9,225 nucleotides of DNA from Kiritimatiellia bacterium (GTDB lineage: Bacteria; Verrucomicrobiota; Kiritimatiellia; RFP12; UBA1067): NCBI GenBank assembly GCA_024405255.1, contig JAKSOY010000183.1, positions 1 through 9,225 on the forward strand. The letters are read 5' to 3'. A program made the position numbers and the translations under genes. The notes beneath the pieces were generated by a model. That model searched no databases, was not told the DNA's origin, and saw nothing but the letters and a program-made list of their open reading frames with translations. Below, in pieces: positions 7,501 to 9,225 of this stretch (its first letter is position 1; each line of letters begins with the position of its first letter).

Positions 7501-9223
7501 CGCGGCTGCCGGCGCGGCGGAGATCACCGACTCGAACGGTAAGGCCTACCAGCTGCTGGAATCGATCACCTCGCAGTCCGATCGAAAACAGTACATCGAT
7601 ACGGGCGTGGTGCCGAAGACGCCGATGGTCTGCGAGTTTGATTTCGAGAAGCTGGATGAGGTTGACGACACGGGCGTGATCGGATATCGCAATACCTCTT
7701 CACGTGTCGGTGACAATAACTTCTTCCCGCTGTCGTATTACTATGGGTGGAGCTACTCGACCGGAGGTCAGCTCTCGAAGAGTACCATCCGTACGGGACG
7801 GTTGCACTTCCGAAGCACGTTCCTTGATGGCTTCCAGGAACTGAAGGACCTGACCATGGGCGACGTGCTCAAGACCTCGTCGAATATTCCGCATTCCTAT
7901 TCGAGCGGAAGTCTCTTCCTGTTCGGCTATTCAAAGGCCGGGGTGTTGGGCGATCCCATCCAGATGCGGCTCTACTCGTGCAAGATCGACGACGGGCAGG
8001 GAAATGTCTTCCGCCACTTCGTGCCGGTACGGCGGTTGTCCGACGGCGCGGTCGGTCTGCTCGACCTTGCGCACCTCAACACGGAAAGCGAGTTCTATGG
8101 AAACGCCGGTTCGGGCGTGTTCACGGCGGGCACGGCGACGGGGATGCTGAACCTTGGCGCGACCGGCGGCGAATTGCATGTGGTCTGTGCCGACGAGGTC
8201 GTGAACGACGGGGTGGCGCTTACGGGTTCGCTCAAGCTTGTCAAGGAGGGCGCAGGCACGTTCGTCGCGGCGATGAAGGGCCAGACCTACTTCGGCGGTA
8301 CTGAGGTGAAGGATGGTTTATTCGCGTTGTTCAACGACGCGACGAAATTCTCGGCCGACCAGCAGGTGCTGGGTCTGCCGGGATCGATTGTCCGGATCGA
8401 AGCGGGGGCGGAACTGAACCTTTCGGGTACGAAGGGGCTGGACGCCTATCCGTTTGAACTCAACGGCGGACGCCTGGGGAACTGGAGCTTCAACGGCGCG
8501 GACTACTCCGATGCGGAGATCGGGCCCGTTACGCTGTTGGCCGATTCCTATCTGGAGACCCCGCTCAACCTCGTCGTCCGGCGTGGTGCCATCGACTTGG
8601 GCGGCCATACGCTGTATCTCGCCGCGGCAGCCGACAAACGCGACGGCAAGAAAACGACGGGGTATGGATACTTCTACTTGGACGGTACCTGCACGATGGT
8701 CAATGGTACGCTGGAGACGACGACCATGGGCGGTTGGTTCGCCAACCGAAGCGCCGTACGCGATTTGCGTTCGGTCGAACTGAAACTGCGCAGCGCGTTG
8801 CGGATCGACTTCGACATCCAGGTGAACAATCTGGAACTCATCTACAATTCGAATTACGCCGAAGGCGATGGAAATGTCCTCGTGAACGGCGTCTTCACGC
8901 CCACAGCCTCAAAGGGCTACCATCGCAATTGCGTCCTGCAGGATGGCGCCACGCTGAATCTGGCGTCGAAGACGGACACGTGGTCGGTCGTGCCGGACAG
9001 TTCATTGAATAAATGCAACAATCTCACCTTCGCGGAAGGAGCGACGATCACGGTCATTCCGCCGGAATCCCTGAAAACTCCCTTGGTGATGACCTCGGAC
9101 GGCATCGACCCCGACCTCTGGGAATCGCTCCACTTCGTGAAGGGATCCAGAGAGAGAGGCTCGCTCGTGAAACGTGAGGAAGGTCTCACCTGGGAACGGG
9201 GCCTCTCGATCATCTTGCGGTAG
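4523..9223 (+). CDS. Giant secreted LamG/PATR beta-strand surface protein (1566 aa)
   Basis: Exported multidomain protein, probably a surface adhesin or glycan-binding scaffold; no catalytic motif is visible. Residues 1-20 are a signal peptide (K2, R4, hydrophobic core, V-L-A before D21). Residues 30-248 form a LamG-type domain opening with GLIAQWDGIDNAGTGTHD and closing with DIWAIRLYSRILSQEEL. A beta linker (249-385) precedes two tandem cassettes (386-710 and 898-1222). Each has a W.G....NW-type strand module, a DW.G...LDLKGH.LTVSQL lead-in and a LamG-like part with QYIDTGVVPKTP. PATR-like pairs follow each cassette (LVKEGAG at 729 and 1239). The C-terminal module (1235-1566) is homologous to that of gene 1 and ends in IILR. 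No autotransporter barrel is seen. The start at 4523 is chosen from the ribosome binding site and signal peptide. The stop TAG lies two bases before the window edge. Confidence 0.93.
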   Translation: MKIRFWLQVATVGLGLTVLADNSRVTASTYIQNGLIAQWDGIDNAGTGTHDSAATAWIDRVNGRPFSLYNTVWQNGKTLHFDAKSAYGFLSGDDTDATFGVVASLGVFETALSVPKTFSKTILKSTANVAFNVPGGKNNIEFQFRNNKTKTYAVSYNTPTTVAAVYTSSADADFSVYGDGKLLMIGTADSVGGNAGGGTLLGCRNSGSGTTRERYFGGDIWAIRLYSRILSQEELKINAALDQVRFFGVTADVNTVLPTGWGVGDDGVLCHLYANEATLTPGQVFNDFDVEFAPGAHVTLSSVPTAESVVLTASGKKITVKGAVTFTLPEDAVPGTYALAHADEIVLADGASVTVDHLHAGYLCTSTVTGTDISVEVAYDTSLPPTAEWIGGSTGRADDPASWICRRSNGEVIENGLPTAEMQVLLPDGCAASFPVGAAFSALEVILPATLGADCDWSGIVAPLVGKLDLKGHKLTVSQLVGTSTAAITDTTNYELLEWIASQSDKKQYIDTGVVPKTPLVGEFDLEKLDSTYDVGVMGYRSTDAVVDDNNFFLLSYYGGWRFTIGPRMLDGPGVVRTGRVHLCSSFLDDLQELKDLDAGDTLWIKTGTPHSYESGSLFLFGYSKAGVLGDPMRMRLFSCKLDDGQGTVFRNYVPARRLSDGAVGLLDLAHLGEANEFYKNAGTGEFVSGPVTNAHYHSGATASELRVVVGPGQMAESTSVTFTGAVPLVKEGAGALTWVGDGDTVSTSVLLYVSNGVFTASQGISLAVLDVADGATFSAPAASIPVESLSGDGTVTGAGFAFGGADARWTMMANDSGWTKKVALSEVNAAALVSLQTIDVIYAGENPTTLEISPALGLTTETLPALTVRAPDGKLVDSELKIREGQLVLEIARRVFEATWTGTANDGDFANTENWSCVNGLGQAMTGVPDGHSTVYVEDANLPDIPAGTPLFAAKCVVLSGTMTADRDWRGLTLPIAGKLDLKGHTLTVSQLAAAGAAEITDSNGKAYQLLESITSQSDRKQYIDTGVVPKTPMVCEFDFEKLDEVDDTGVIGYRNTSSRVGDNNFFPLSYYYGWSYSTGGQLSKSTIRTGRLHFRSTFLDGFQELKDLTMGDVLKTSSNIPHSYSSGSLFLFGYSKAGVLGDPIQMRLYSCKIDDGQGNVFRHFVPVRRLSDGAVGLLDLAHLNTESEFYGNAGSGVFTAGTATGMLNLGATGGELHVVCADEVVNDGVALTGSLKLVKEGAGTFVAAMKGQTYFGGTEVKDGLFALFNDATKFSADQQVLGLPGSIVRIEAGAELNLSGTKGLDAYPFELNGGRLGNWSFNGADYSDAEIGPVTLLADSYLETPLNLVVRRGAIDLGGHTLYLAAAADKRDGKKTTGYGYFYLDGTCTMVNGTLETTTMGGWFANRSAVRDLRSVELKLRSALRIDFDIQVNNLELIYNSNYAEGDGNVLVNGVFTPTASKGYHRNCVLQDGATLNLASKTDTWSVVPDSSLNKCNNLTFAEGATITVIPPESLKTPLVMTSDGIDPDLWESLHFVKGSRERGSLVKREEGLTWERGLSIILR
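4610..5266 (+). other. Gene 3 N-terminal LamG (Laminin_G_3-like) domain
   Basis: Residues 30-248. The opening NGLIAQWDGIDN and the closing FGGDIWAIRLYSRILSQEEL are the typical first and last strands of a LamG_3/concanavalin-like jelly-roll. The fold commonly binds carbohydrate or protein ligands; no ligand can be inferred here. This domain has no counterpart in gene 1. Confidence 0.75.
5678..6652 (+). repeat. Gene 3 tandem cassette 1 (residues 386-710)
   Basis: About 325 residues. The strand module AEWIGGS...ASW is followed by DCDWSGI...KLDLKGHKLTVSQL, AITD, YELLEWI and the LamG-like part from QYIDTGVVPKTP to FYKNAGTGEF. It is much closer to cassette 2 of the same gene than to either gene 1 cassette. 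A weaker PATR-like pair (725-760) follows it. Confidence 0.85.
6040..6079 (+). repeat. Perfect 40-base direct repeat, copy 1
   Basis: Identical base for base to 7585-7624 by my reading. It encodes the KQYIDTGVVPKTP start of the LamG-like part of cassette 1. A second block, 6371-6420 against 7910-7959, matches at 48 of 50 bases. Confidence 0.9.
7214..8188 (+). repeat. Gene 3 tandem cassette 2 (residues 898-1222)
   Basis: Second copy of the cassette: ATWTGTANDGDF...ENW, then DRDWRGL...KLDLKGHTLTVSQL, EITDS, YQLLESI and QYIDTGVVPKTP through FYGNAGSGVF. Over 80 aligned residues (611-690 against 1124-1203) I count 62 identities without a gap. A net difference of two codons separates the two conserved DNA blocks. 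A spacer of about 187 residues (711-897) lies between the cassettes. Confidence 0.85.
7585..7624 (+). repeat. Perfect 40-base direct repeat, copy 2
   Basis: Copy of 6040-6079, 1545 bases downstream in the same reading frame. It encodes the same residues of the cassette 2 LamG-like part. Such identity inside a gene is a possible substrate for homologous exchange or for loss of one cassette. Confidence 0.9.
8225..9220 (+). other. Gene 3 C-terminal module: PATR repeat plus beta-rich tail
   Basis: Residues 1235-1566, homologous to gene 1 residues 553-882. It starts GSLKLVKEGAG with GQTYFGGT at 1253-1260, a canonical PATR-like pair. It continues with VTLLADS, LGGHTLYL, NGTL, GVFTP, CVLQDGATLNL and TFAEGAT, and ends in IILR. 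Spacing of these landmarks is nearly the same as in gene 1 (330 against 332 residues overall). Confidence 0.75.
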
Positions 9224-9225
9224 TC

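Noticed and set aside
9154..9207. Nested inverted repeats at the end of gene 3 (GAGAGGC/GCCTCTC around GTGAG/CTCAC)
   Set aside because: The repeat is within the coding sequence, the outer arms are 40 bases apart, and the window ends before any T run could be seen; it may be chance in GC-rich DNA.

Overview
The window is a dense, GC-rich stretch with three large genes, all on the + strand and all encoding exported proteins. There is no tRNA, rRNA, mobile element or CRISPR array. Autotransporter-type beta-strand repeats (PATR-like) combined with LamG/concanavalin-like domains, next to a secreted SGNH esterase, are a style I associate with Kiritimatiellota and related Verrucomicrobiota/Lentisphaerota, often from animal gut or anoxic habitats. 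That assignment is inferred from protein style; no marker gene is present.

Layout: bases 1-69 hold a plausible promoter and a strong ribosome binding site. Gene 1 (70-2718) encodes an 882-residue secreted beta-rich protein with two diverged LamG-like cassettes, one PATR-like repeat and a long beta-rich C-terminal module. Gene 2 (2715-4478) overlaps its stop by four bases (ATGA). It encodes a secreted SGNH/GDSL hydrolase with an N-terminal beta domain and a C-terminal ancillary domain. After a 44-base AT-rich gap with a second possible promoter and ribosome binding site, gene 3 (4523-9223) encodes a 1566-residue secreted protein. It has an N-terminal LamG domain, two tandem cassettes of about 325 residues, a PATR-like repeat and the same C-terminal module as gene 1.

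Genes 1 and 3 are paralogues: they share a cassette type (four copies in total), a C-terminal module of about 330 residues and a C-terminus ending exactly in IILR. Neither has a recognisable C-terminal autotransporter barrel. The simplest reading is a co-expressed cell-surface set: two adhesive or glycan-binding beta proteins flanking an esterase that may deacylate a polysaccharide. The substrate and the export route cannot be read from the sequence.

The most interesting points are the conserved C-terminal tail, a possible undescribed envelope-sorting signal; a recent cassette duplication within gene 3; and the paralogue-esterase-paralogue arrangement.
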